Shown in pieces: positions 1-6,054 of a DNA stretch of 13,271 nucleotides (positions are counted from its first letter, which is position 1; every line of letters begins with the position of its first letter). Location of the stretch: assembly GCA_050115015.1 (NCBI GenBank), contig JASFRI010000072.1, forward strand, positions 1 to 13,271, in the 5' to 3' direction. Source of the DNA: JASFRI01 sp050115015 (lineage in GTDB: Bacteria; Acidobacteriota; Polarisedimenticolia; CBDVAL01). A model generated the notes under the pieces. It saw only the letters and a list, made by a program, of their open reading frames with translations. It was not told the DNA's origin and ran no database searches. Made by a program: the position numbers and the translations under genes.

Positions 1-165
1 GAGGATACCCCCGGACTCCCGGATCGCTCAAGGGCCCGGACGGGATGCGCCGGAGGGGGCAACCGGCGCGGGTCTTGCAACGGCCATGGGGCGAGGTACA
101 TCATCCCCAATGCGGCGTTCCCACCGAGCGCCGCCCGCCGGTCATGACCGGCGATGGAGGCACGT
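1..165. other. Left-edge intergenic region upstream of the DUF4395-like gene
   Basis: No convincing gene end or RNA is visible here. All forward frames are partly open, but the translations are Arg/Pro/Gly-rich and look like GC-driven noise. A weak sigma70-like pair, TTGCAA at 75-80 and TACATC at 97-102 with 16 nt between, could drive the gene that starts at 166. Each box matches the consensus only partly, so this is a suggestion and not a call. Confidence 0.35.
156..160 (+). promoter_or_regulatory. Ribosome binding site deciding the start at 166
   Basis: GGAGG lies 5 nt upstream of the ATG at 166. The alternative in-frame ATG at 154 overlaps this site and has no comparable site of its own, so translation most likely begins at 166. 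Confidence 0.7.
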
Positions 166-681
166 ATGGCCTCTCGCTCCGTCGTGAACTTCGTCCGACA
201 GCAGGGATTCCGGGAGCCATCGACGCCGGCCTGCGAGCAGCGCTTCGCCGCGCTCAGCCTGCAACCCCGGATCATCGGCGTCCTCGTCGTGGTCGCCCTG
301 ATCCTGCAGTCGAGCCCCGCTTTCCTGGCGCTCTCGGCCCTGCTCTGGTGGAACGTGCTGGTGCCGCGCTGGAACCCGTTCGACGCCCTTCACAACCGGT
401 TCTTCGCCCGGCGAAGCGGGCGGGATCCAATGCCGCCGGCGCCGGCGCCCCGGCGCTTCGCCCAGGGGATGGCCGCCAGCTTCATGCTGGGGATCGGCCT
501 GTCGCTGCAGTTCGGGTGGGTCGTGACCGGCTATGTGCTCCAGGGAATGCTGGTCGTGGCGCTCTCCGCGCTCCTGTTCGGGAATCTGTGCCTGGGATCG
601 TACGTGTACCACCTGATCCGGGGCGAGGTCGGCTTCGCGAACCGGACGCTCCCCTGGGGTCGTGGCGACGCGATGAGCTGA
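166..681 (+). CDS. DUF4395-like integral membrane protein
   Basis: This is a 171-residue membrane protein with no established function. Hydrophobic stretches lie at about residues 36-50, 53-66, 104-120 and 121-147, consistent with two helical hairpins. A short polar Pro/Arg segment (about 84-99) separates them. The features that recall DUF4395 are the FALSLQPR-type entry before helix 1, the PRRFAQG motif just before the second hairpin (96-101) and a cysteine-glycine motif near the end (CLGSY, 142-146). From memory, family members often have a second cysteine where this one has Ser145, so any redox or metal role may be lost. It converges on the SLOG-like gene with only 48 nt between stop codons. 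The family call rests on motif pattern alone and could be wrong; the membrane topology is clearer. Confidence 0.68.
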   Translation: MASRSVVNFVRQQGFREPSTPACEQRFAALSLQPRIIGVLVVVALILQSSPAFLALSALLWWNVLVPRWNPFDALHNRFFARRSGRDPMPPAPAPRRFAQGMAASFMLGIGLSLQFGWVVTGYVLQGMLVVALSALLFGNLCLGSYVYHLIRGEVGFANRTLPWGRGDAMS

Positions 682-729
682 CCCCCGCGACGGCGCGAGC
701 CCGCTCGTCCTCGGCCGGGATCCTGCCGG
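682..729. other. Convergent gap between the DUF4395-like and SLOG-like genes
   Basis: This short gap has one small inverted repeat (CGAGC at 696-700 and GCTCG at 703-707) and no T-run on either strand. It may help termination from both sides, but nothing here is a classical intrinsic terminator. Confidence 0.3.
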
Positions 730-1284
730 TCAGGCCGCGCCGAAGGAACGCCGGAAGACGTCGTGGATCGCCTGCCGCCCATTCTCCTCGAGGGCGCGGG
801 TGCCGGTGGCGGCCACGGTGCCCTCCCGCAGCGTCGGCTCGCTGCGGACCCACTCGCCTCCCTGCCACGTGAACCAGGAGTCCCGCTCCTGGTCGAAGAC
901 GTGCACCTTGCGCCCGAACAGCTTCGCCAGCTCCACCCCCCAGCCGGTGCCCCCCTTGATCGTCTGGTTCGGCTGGATCCAGCCCACCGCGAACACCTCG
1001 TCGCTGCGCACCACCACGTGGAACATGGAGTGGATCACCCGGCTGACCCCCTTGCCGCGATGGAAGCGCCGACCCATCCGCTGGAACACCAGCTCCATGC
1101 TGACGCGTCCCTTTTCCAGCTCCGGGTCGGGGAGGACCTCGACGTTCTCCGCGCGCTGCATGTTGTGGCCCTCGTAGGAGAGGGTGGTCTCGGAGACCCC
1201 CCATTTCGCCGCCGCGGCGCCGAACTCCGCCTCGGCACCCTTGTGACCGCCGTGAACGAGGCGGACCTTCGAACGATCGATCAT
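730..1284 (-). CDS. SLOG/Rossmann-like nucleotide-binding protein of unknown function
   Basis: This is a 184-residue soluble protein. The N-terminal strand-loop pattern ends in HGGHKGAEAEFG (11-22), like the glycine-rich ligand loop of SLOG (SMF/DprA-LOG) proteins, with the GAD-type position here read as GAE. A GGTGWGVELA segment (111-120) followed by VHVFDQERDSWFTW (127-140) resembles a conserved-unknown family I recall with GGTAWAVQ and VYVFDQ motifs. The ligand is unknown and is probably a nucleotide or nucleotide derivative. The start at 1284 is chosen because AGAGGGA lies at 1291-1297, six bases upstream. The longer in-frame version begins with an Arg-rich stretch that looks non-coding. 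It is the last gene of a minus-strand run behind the radical SAM gene, but the 174 nt gap leaves co-transcription uncertain. Confidence 0.7.
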   Translation of the reverse strand: MIDRSKVRLVHGGHKGAEAEFGAAAAKWGVSETTLSYEGHNMQRAENVEVLPDPELEKGRVSMELVFQRMGRRFHRGKGVSRVIHSMFHVVVRSDEVFAVGWIQPNQTIKGGTGWGVELAKLFGRKVHVFDQERDSWFTWQGGEWVRSEPTLREGTVAATGTRALEENGRQAIHDVFRRSFGAA

Positions 1285-1458
1285 CGCTGTTCCCTCTGGC
1301 GTCCGGATGTCCAGGTCCCTGGACCGGAATGCATGTGCCCCTCCGTGGAGCCGGGTCCTGCGTCTCGCTGATGGGCGGAACAGGTCGGAGGGGAGGTGTC
1401 GGCTCCGCTGGGGAGCGCACCCAGTCTGGCACAATCCGGCTTCCGCGGCCACCGGCGA
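1285..1458. other. Gap between the radical SAM and SLOG-like genes
   Basis: This 174 nt stretch has no supported gene. It carries the ribosome binding site of the SLOG-like gene at its left end. I see no intrinsic terminator for the radical SAM gene and no clear promoter, so read-through is possible. Confidence 0.4.
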
Positions 1459-2610
1459 TCAGTAGAGGAACTCGCGGATATCGTACCGGACCGCCTTGAC
1501 CCCGGGCAGCGCCGCCCGCGTCCCGGCCTGCAGGGCGGCGAGCTGGGCCTCGATGGCCACCGTCCCCAGGGGCCGGATCCCCTGCTCCTGCAGCCGGCGG
1601 GCGTACTCCGATCCCTCGTGGAGCACGAACGGCGACAGGTAGACGATGTCCCCGGCCCCGAGCGGGAGTTGCCGGAGCAGGTCGAGGCTGTCGGTCACGT
1701 GCGGGTCGGCGTAGCGCTCCCCGCCGGCGCCACACAGCAGCACCACGGCCACGGAGAGGCCCGCGGTCTTGAGGTCCCGGACCACCTGCCCCGCCTCCAC
1801 CGCGCTGGCAGGCTTGTTGAGGAGGCGCAGCAGCGGCTCGTGACCGCTCTCCAGCCCAAGACAGATCCGCTGCAGCCCCAGCGCCCGCAGTTCCGACCAG
1901 TCCCGGGCGGGCTTCCGTCCCCCCGCGTGGGCCTCGACGAACCCGGCCAGGGGGCGGTCGGGGAACATCTCGCGGGCGACGGTGAAGATCGGCCGCAGTC
2001 GCTCGTTGGACAGGGTGAGGGCATCGCCGTCTGCCAGGAAGATCCGGTCCCGCAGGACGGCGGCCTTGCCCAGCAGGGCGGCCACCCGGGATGCGTGCTC
2101 GCGAAAGGCCCCGGGGGCCCGGGCCCGGAACGGCCGGTCCTGGTAGAAGGAGCAGAACGCGCAGCGGTTCCAGGTGCAGCCGATGGTGGCCTGGAGGACG
2201 AGGGCCCGGTACTGGTCCGGCGGCAGGATCCCGATGGGCTCGTAGGCGGCCCGGAACCGCACCGCCTCGTCCAGGAGGGCGTCGACATCCCACCGGAGGA
2301 TGGCCTCGAGCCGGTCCCGGAGCTCGGAGCCCGCCTCCGGCCGCGGGGCGGCCGCAGCGCAGGCCGCCACCGCCGCCAGCGCCGCCCGTGCCTCCTCCCC
2401 GGACAGGCGCCAGCGATCCCGCCCCGCCCCCTGGCCGGAGCGCCCGTGCACCTCGGAGGCCAGGGTGCGGCGGAAGAGCGTCTCCCGGATCAGCCAGGAA
2501 AGGGGCCGTCCCTCCAGATCGAAGCTGTAGCTCGACTCACGGTCCGGGCTGAGCGTGGTCGAGAACGGGCCCGCGTTGAGGATCCAGTCCCCGGACGTGA
2601 AGGGGGTCAT
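1459..2610 (-). CDS. Radical SAM protein with a CX4CX2C iron-sulfur motif
   Basis: This is a 383-residue cytosolic enzyme expected to reductively cleave S-adenosylmethionine at a [4Fe-4S] cluster to make a 5'-deoxyadenosyl radical. The cluster ligands are Cys145, Cys150 and Cys153 within GCTWNRCAFCSFY. The spacing is CX4CX2C rather than the usual CX3CX2C, a spacing I recall from a sub-branch with motifs such as CPHNRCTFC. Supporting TIM-barrel elements are FLADGDAL (191-198) after strand 2 and the LGLESGHE motif (251-258) used in SAM binding. About 140 residues precede the barrel and contain an Arg/Glu-rich helical region; no cobalamin domain is recognised. The substrate is unknown. It starts 21 nt after the stop of the coiled-coil gene, with GGAG upstream of the ATG, so the two are very probably one operon. 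Confidence 0.85.
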   Translation of the reverse strand: MTPFTSGDWILNAGPFSTTLSPDRESSYSFDLEGRPLSWLIRETLFRRTLASEVHGRSGQGAGRDRWRLSGEEARAALAAVAACAAAAPRPEAGSELRDRLEAILRWDVDALLDEAVRFRAAYEPIGILPPDQYRALVLQATIGCTWNRCAFCSFYQDRPFRARAPGAFREHASRVAALLGKAAVLRDRIFLADGDALTLSNERLRPIFTVAREMFPDRPLAGFVEAHAGGRKPARDWSELRALGLQRICLGLESGHEPLLRLLNKPASAVEAGQVVRDLKTAGLSVAVVLLCGAGGERYADPHVTDSLDLLRQLPLGAGDIVYLSPFVLHEGSEYARRLQEQGIRPLGTVAIEAQLAALQAGTRAALPGVKAVRYDIREFLY

Positions 2611-2631
2611 CCGCCCGCGCCTCCGGGGGGC

Positions 2632-3192
2632 TCAGCGCGACCGGCCCGCCAGCTCATCCTGGAGGCTGACCGCCAGCCGTTCCCGCATCGCGCGGCGTTC
2701 GGCGAGGGTGTCCCGCAGCTCCTGGATGCGCGCGTCCGTCGCGTTCAGGCTCTCCTGGAGCCGGTACAGCTGGCGCTCCTGTCCCTCCAGGCGGCGAGCC
2801 GGATCCGGCTCCTCTGCCAGCATGTCGAACACGCTGGGCTCGCCTCCGCCTTGCAGCCTCCGCTCCGCCTGGTCCATCGCCCGGAGGACACCCTCGAGCC
2901 GGACCTCCAGCTCGTCACGCTCCGCACGGCGTTCCCGGAGCTCCTGGTCCAGGAACGCGATCGTCCGGTCCAGCTCGTCCACCTGGCGGATGCGCTCGGT
3001 ACGCCCGGACTCCGCCGTCCACGCCTCCACGAGGGCCACCAGCCGGTCCATGGAACCGTTCAGCCGGAGGAGCTCCTCCCGCACCCCGTCGGTCCCGGCC
3101 CCCTGGGCAGCCGCCGGACTCCAGGCTCCGGCCAAGAGCAGACAGCTCAGCGTCGCCGCGGTGGCGACGTTCCTGCGGCTCTCAGATCGCAT
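2632..3192 (-). CDS. Secreted coiled-coil protein of unknown function
   Basis: This is a 186-residue protein with an N-terminal signal peptide: Arg residues at 2, 6 and 7, a hydrophobic core at about 10-23, and a likely signal peptidase I cut after the AAA at 27-29. The mature protein is dominated by charged heptad-like helices (about 36-105 and 127-182) rich in Glu, Arg, Leu and Gln, split by a Gly/Pro segment near 113-127 (GGGEPSV, EEPDPARR). This suggests a periplasmic antiparallel coiled-coil hairpin, but no named family is recognised. Cys17 lies inside the hydrophobic core and is not a lipobox cysteine. A strong AGGAGGG at 3197-3203 fixes the start. It is first in a run with the radical SAM gene and diverges from the LOG gene. 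Confidence 0.8.
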   Translation of the reverse strand: MRSESRRNVATAATLSCLLLAGAWSPAAAQGAGTDGVREELLRLNGSMDRLVALVEAWTAESGRTERIRQVDELDRTIAFLDQELRERRAERDELEVRLEGVLRAMDQAERRLQGGGEPSVFDMLAEEPDPARRLEGQERQLYRLQESLNATDARIQELRDTLAERRAMRERLAVSLQDELAGRSR

Positions 3193-3212
3193 GATTCCCT
3201 CCTCGAGCGATC

Positions 3213-3241
3213 AGGATACCGGCCGCGGGGGGCGGTGACCA
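3213..3241 (-). promoter_or_regulatory. Candidate promoter of the coiled-coil/radical SAM operon
   Basis: On the minus strand TGGTCA (3236-3241) and TATCCT (3213-3218) are separated by 17 nt, each matching four of six sigma70 consensus positions. The predicted start would lie near 3206 and leave a very short leader ending in the AGGAGGG site. This was found by eye in a GC-rich region and is tentative. Confidence 0.3.
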
Positions 3242-3272
3242 GCCGACGCTGGCGCGGCTTCGCTGCGCACCC

Positions 3273-3301
3273 TTGCGGCACGGACCGAGTGGCCTTACCC
3301 T
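3273..3301 (+). promoter_or_regulatory. Candidate promoter of the LOG-family gene
   Basis: TTGCGG (3273-3278) and TACCCT (3296-3301) are 17 nt apart, about 38 nt upstream of the ATG at 3339. Each box matches only three of six consensus positions, so support comes mainly from spacing and position in the divergent gap. Confidence 0.25.
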
Positions 3302-3338
3302 CGGGCCATGCCGGGGACGCCGGTAACCGGGAGGAAGG

Positions 3339-4049
3339 ATGACGGAGAAGATCGAGCACGGCGGCAAGCTGCCGCTCCTCGGGATGGTGAACGACGCCGA
3401 GAAGCACTTTCTGCGGGGACGCCGGGGGCGCGCCGAGGAGTTGGAGAGCGCGGTGCGTTACTTCCTGGAGTTCCTCCATGGCTTCGAGTCACTGGACTTC
3501 GACCTCCCGCTGGTCACGGTTTTCGGCTCCGCGCGGTTCCCGGAAACCCACCCCTTCTATGACCTCGCCCGCAGAATGGGGCGCCGCCTGGCCGAGGAGG
3601 GGTACGGGGTGATGACCGGCGGAGGACCGGGGATCATGGAGGCGGCGAACCGGGGCGCCCGGGAGGGGAACGGGCTGAGCGTCGGCTGCAACATCCGTCT
3701 CCCGAAGGAGCAGGAGCCCAACCCCTACCTGGACCGGTTCATCGAGTTCGAGCACTTCTTCGTCCGCAAGGTGATGCTCGTGAAGTACTCCTGCGCTTTC
3801 GTGGTGATGCCGGGGGGATACGGGACCCTGGACGAGACCTTCGAGGTGCTCACGCTGATCCAGACGGGCAAGGTCGAGGCCTTCCCCGTGGTGGCCCTCG
3901 GCGGGGAGTTCTGGCGATCGCTCGGGGACTTCATCCGGGAAACCCTGATTCCGGGCGGGACCATCGCACCCCCCGATGCGCACCTCATCCGCGCGGTGGG
4001 CACCGTCGACGAGGCGATGGAGGAGATCCGGAAGAGCGGCTGTCTCTGA
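3339..4049 (+). CDS. LOG family protein (nucleoside 5'-monophosphate phosphoribohydrolase type)
   Basis: This is a 236-residue cytosolic Rossmann-fold protein. The family includes cytokinin-activating LOG enzymes and bacterial nucleotide 5'-monophosphate nucleosidases, which hydrolyse the N-glycosidic bond to release a base and ribose 5-phosphate. Signature elements are present: VFGSAR (61-66), GGGPGIMEAANRGA (94-107) and PGGYGTLDE (158-166), with the catalytic Arg/Glu positions plausibly Arg143 and Glu166. A roughly 55-residue N-terminal extension with an amphipathic helix (about 33-50) is typical of the larger bacterial LOG proteins. The start follows GGGAGGAAGG directly. The actual substrate cannot be read from sequence, and in bacteria outside plant association it is more likely a housekeeping nucleotide than a cytokinin. 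The stop codon lies in a small inverted repeat shared with the converging gene. Confidence 0.92.
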   Translation: MTEKIEHGGKLPLLGMVNDAEKHFLRGRRGRAEELESAVRYFLEFLHGFESLDFDLPLVTVFGSARFPETHPFYDLARRMGRRLAEEGYGVMTGGGPGIMEAANRGAREGNGLSVGCNIRLPKEQEPNPYLDRFIEFEHFFVRKVMLVKYSCAFVVMPGGYGTLDETFEVLTLIQTGKVEAFPVVALGGEFWRSLGDFIRETLIPGGTIAPPDAHLIRAVGTVDEAMEEIRKSGCL

Positions 4050-4064
4050 CCGGCGGGACGGTCA
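4047..4064. repeat. Inverted repeat joining two convergent stop codons
   Basis: TGACCG (4047-4052) and CGGTCA (4059-4064) form a perfect 6 bp inverted repeat with a 6 nt loop. The LOG stop TGA is in the left arm and the CPBP stop (read on the minus strand) is in the right arm. It may act as a weak bidirectional end structure; there is no T-run. Confidence 0.45.
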
Positions 4065-4796
4065 CCCCGGAACCGCTTGCGCCGTTGCCCCGGAGGCCGG
4101 CGCCTGCCGCAGAACGGACCGTGCAATCCACCCGCCGGTGAAGTCGATGCAGAAGTGCAGGAGCATCGACGCCCAGAGCGAACCGGTCAGGACGTAGAGG
4201 CCGGCCACGATCAATCCGGTCCCCGCGGTCCGGGCCATGCCACCGATCCCCTGGTAGAGGTGCCCCAGGCCGAACACGATGCTGGATACCAGGATCGCGG
4301 CCACGGTACCGGCCTGGCCGCCGATGTAGGTCATGAGAAAGCCGCGGAAGGTGATCTCCTCGCAGATACCGGCGGTGAGGGACAGACCCACCCACCAAGC
4401 CCACTCGTGCTCCCCCGCGGGGAGAAGGGCGCGGAACGGCTCGAAGCGGGGCAGGAGGCCGGCCCGGATCCGGGGGCTGCGGCGGATTCTCCAGGCCTGG
4501 AGGAAGAGCAGCGCGCAGGCGGCGAGGGTGAGGCCGCCGCCGACCCAGGTTCCCGGACCCGCCCTCCAGCCCAGGCCCAGGTCGGAGAGCGCCCGGCCTT
4601 CGCCGACCCAGGCGGCGGCCACCGCGATCGCCAGGGACCATAGCCGGATCATCGTCCGACCGTATCCCCGCAGTCGGGCAGCCGGTTCCGGGCGCCGCAT
4701 GCGTTCCTGCAGCTTCCGGAAGCTCCGCAGGGCCAGGAAGGGCAGGATTGCCGTGAGGAACACGGCCAGGGCGTGATCGATCCATGTCGGGGTCAT
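4062..4796 (-). CDS. CPBP family intramembrane metalloprotease (Rce1/Abi type)
   Basis: This is a 244-residue multi-pass membrane protein. The catalytic-type motifs of the CPBP family are complete: the EExxxR motif in CEEITFRG (Glu146, Glu147, Arg151), the FxxxH motif in FGLGHLYQG (His179), and the last motif LLHFCIDF (His214, Asp218). Hydrophobic segments occur at about 7-24, 50-64, 83-101, 133-144, 162-179 and 191-216. Eukaryotic Rce1 cleaves prenylated CaaX proteins; most bacterial members have unknown substrates and are linked to bacteriocin immunity, membrane stress or protein maturation. It stands alone between the repeat-protein gene and the LOG gene, so context does not suggest a substrate. 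The ribosome binding site is weak (GAGGGC about 12 nt upstream), but no better start is seen. Confidence 0.88.
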   Translation of the reverse strand: MTPTWIDHALAVFLTAILPFLALRSFRKLQERMRRPEPAARLRGYGRTMIRLWSLAIAVAAAWVGEGRALSDLGLGWRAGPGTWVGGGLTLAACALLFLQAWRIRRSPRIRAGLLPRFEPFRALLPAGEHEWAWWVGLSLTAGICEEITFRGFLMTYIGGQAGTVAAILVSSIVFGLGHLYQGIGGMARTAGTGLIVAGLYVLTGSLWASMLLHFCIDFTGGWIARSVLRQAPASGATAQAVPG

Positions 4797-4816
4797 CGAT
4801 CCGTGCGCCCTCGAGA

Positions 4817-4838
4817 ACCCCGGCCCCGCGGCCGGGGT
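4817..4838 (-). terminator. Hairpin downstream of the repeat-protein gene
   Basis: CCCCGGCC (4818-4825) pairs perfectly with GGCCGGGG (4830-4837) across a 4 nt loop, and an extra A-T pair closes the base. It lies 9 nt past the repeat-protein stop, where a terminator would be expected. No T-run follows on the minus strand, so intrinsic termination would be inefficient. It may instead protect the 3' end. Confidence 0.4.
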
Positions 4839-4846
4839 GGCACCGG

Positions 4847-5722
4847 CTACCGGCCGGAGGCGCCCGCCGGGTTCCGGGCGTAGCCCTTCTTGCAGTCCCA
4901 GCCGTTGCCGGCCACCGTCGCGTTCTCCGGCGGATTCACCGGCACGCAGGCATCCCCGTCGGGGCGGTAGCCGTCCCTACAGCGCCAGGTGTTGATCAGC
5001 AGCTTCGCGTGCTCCGGAACCTCCAGCCGGACGCAGGCGTCACCGGCCCGCGCATACCCCTTCTCGCAGAGCCAGCCGTTCCCGAACAGCTTCCCGTGCT
5101 CCGGCACCTCCACGGGCCTGCAGCCGTCGTCGACCCGCTCGTACCCCTTGCGGCAGCGCCAGCCGTTTCCGACCACCGTCGCGTTCTCCGGCGGCTCCAC
5201 CGGCAAGCAAGCGTCCCCCTCGAGGCGGTAACCGTCCCTGCAGCGCCAGGTGTTGAGCAGGAGCTTCGCGTGCTCCGGCACCTCCAGCCGCACGCAGGCG
5301 TCACCGGCACGGGCATGACCCTTCTCGCAGACCCAGCCGCCCCCGAACAGCTTCCCGTGCTCCGGCACCTCCACCGGGGCGCACGCACCACCGTCCCTCC
5401 GGTAGCCGCTGCGGCAACGCCAGTCGTTCCCCGCGACCCGGGCATGCTCCGGGGGCTGCACCGCCAGACATGCGTCCCCCTCGCGCCGGTAGCCGTCCTT
5501 GCAGCGCCAGGAGTTGACGATCAGCTTTCCGTGGTCGGGCACCTCGACGGGCGAGCACGCCCCATCCGTCTCGGCGAACCCCTTCTTGCAGGCCCAGCCG
5601 TGCCAGGTGATCACGGCCGAGTCGGGCACCTCGAACGGAACGCACTCGTCGGCCGCCGGCGCAGCCATGGGAGCAAGCGCCAGCGGAACGGCCAGCAGCA
5701 GCAACGGAATCGCTCGAATCAT
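4847..5722 (-). CDS. Secreted cysteine-repeat protein, nine 29-residue units in three triads
   Basis: This is a 291-residue exported protein of unknown function. After a signal peptide (residues 1-24, core PLLLLAVPLALA) the entire mature chain is nine tandem 29-residue units, starting at Cys27, 56, 85, 114, 143, 172, 201, 230 and 259. Each unit has Cys1, a VP or PP at 6-7, Trp17, Cys19, and Gly22 with Tyr23 (Phe or His in two units). There are thus 18 cysteines, expected to form disulfides after export. Units recur with period three: V-P-E-H-G, V-P-E-H-A with an N-T/S-W-R-C core, and P-P-E-N/H-A. Triads 2 and 3 match at about 71 of 87 residues by hand count, which points to duplication of 261 bp blocks. 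I recall similar unnamed tandem modules in gammaproteobacterial secreted proteins. The start at 5722 is preferred for its GGGAGGAG site; an ATG at 5752 adds 10 residues. Confidence 0.82.
   Translation of the reverse strand: MIRAIPLLLLAVPLALAPMAAPAADECVPFEVPDSAVITWHGWACKKGFAETDGACSPVEVPDHGKLIVNSWRCKDGYRREGDACLAVQPPEHARVAGNDWRCRSGYRRDGGACAPVEVPEHGKLFGGGWVCEKGHARAGDACVRLEVPEHAKLLLNTWRCRDGYRLEGDACLPVEPPENATVVGNGWRCRKGYERVDDGCRPVEVPEHGKLFGNGWLCEKGYARAGDACVRLEVPEHAKLLINTWRCRDGYRPDGDACVPVNPPENATVAGNGWDCKKGYARNPAGASGR
4850..5644 (-). repeat. Tandem 87 bp coding repeats with a 261 bp higher-order period
   Basis: Nine in-frame 87 bp units make up the mature region of the secreted protein. Triads run 5644-5384, 5383-5123 and 5122-4850 (the last unit also carries four extra residues). 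Stretches such as the W-R-C-R-D-G-Y block recur nearly unchanged in units 5 and 8, and P-P-E-N-A-T in units 6 and 9. The third-period similarity means copy number may vary by recombination between strains. Confidence 0.85.
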
Positions 5723-5730
5723 CAATCCGG

Positions 5731-5738
5731 CTCCTCCC
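5731..5738 (-). promoter_or_regulatory. Ribosome binding site favouring the start at 5722
   Basis: GGGAGGAG on the minus strand ends 8 nt before the ATG at 5722. The competing ATG at 5752 directly follows the stop of the upstream small ORF and has only GGTGG nearby. Both are possible through coupling, but the 5722 start has the better site and gives a standard-length signal peptide. Confidence 0.65.
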
Positions 5739-5752
5739 TTGGCCCGGGTCAT

Positions 5753-5911
5753 TCACCACCTGCCGGCCTCGGGAGGGCCCTCCCGACAGACCGTCACGTC
5801 CTGCCGCCACCCGGGTTCCTTGCAGGTCCAGTCGCCGCCGTGGATCTCCACCCCTCGCGAAGGCAGGTGGTGGATGATCCGGGCGGGTGCCCCGTACTCG
5901 TGGACCGGCAT
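5753..5911 (-). CDS. Putative 52-residue microprotein resembling a single half-repeat
   Basis: This small ORF of 52 residues ends with TGA immediately before an in-frame ATG (5752) of the cysteine-repeat gene, so the two share a reading frame split by one stop codon. Its segment GGDWTC (25-30), Gly34-Trp35 and Cys42 echo the W-x-C, G-Y and next-unit cysteine of the 29-residue repeats, with one extra residue between the cysteines. No signal peptide is visible, so a free product would stay in the cytosol unless translation begins elsewhere. TAGGA lies about 4 nt upstream of its ATG, a weak site. It could be a short coupled leader ORF, a decayed extra repeat left by an older longer gene, or a chance ORF. 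The repeat-like cysteine pattern is the main reason for listing it. Confidence 0.45.
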   Translation of the reverse strand: MPVHEYGAPARIIHHLPSRGVEIHGGDWTCKEPGWRQDVTVCREGPPEAGRW

Positions 5912-6054
5912 GATCCTACCCCACCGGGGAGACCCGGTGCGCCCCCGGCAGGCCGGAGGCCGGACAGCGTCCCCTTTGCCATACGTTTCCGCCTCCCGGC
6001 GGTTGCAATTGCGGCCCGTCCGGCCTGTGAGATACTTCCGGGCGGACGGATGCG
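5912..6054. other. Divergent control region between the repeat protein and the RCK gene
   Basis: This gap holds the likely start sites of both directions. TTGCAA (6003-6008) reads identically on both strands. On the plus strand GATACT (6031-6036) is a -10-like box but sits too far away to pair well. On the minus strand TATGGC lies about 19 nt beyond it. A small hairpin, CCGCC (5989-5993) and GGCGG (5998-6002), lies next to the TTGCAA. None of these reaches a firm promoter call. Confidence 0.3.

Noticed and set aside
1432..1450. Sigma54-like TGGCAC element on the plus strand
   Set aside because: The -12 half reads GGCTT rather than TTGC and no plus-strand gene follows it.
482..2293. Minus-strand open frame of 603 codons
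   Set aside because: It overlaps the SLOG-like and radical SAM genes in a different frame and has an Arg/Pro/Gly-rich GC-shadow composition.
3120..3180. Possible lipoprotein cysteine (Cys17) in the coiled-coil protein
   Set aside because: The cysteine lies mid-way in the hydrophobic core with T-L-S before it, and a good AAA signal peptidase I site follows at 27-29.
1396..3342. Long plus-strand open frame of 648 codons opposite the radical SAM and coiled-coil genes
   Set aside because: It is rich in Arg, Pro, Gly, Gln and His, shows no domain, and is the antisense shadow of two genes with clear motifs and ribosome binding sites.
4062..4796. Abortive-infection (Abi) phage defence role for the CPBP gene
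   Set aside because: The family name alone is the only hint. No toxin, phage, restriction or other defence gene lies nearby.
4850..5644. Regular 87 bp tandem repeats that could suggest a CRISPR or satellite array
   Set aside because: The units are contiguous with no unique spacers, stay in one open frame and encode a consistent cysteine pattern after a signal peptide, so they are coding repeats.
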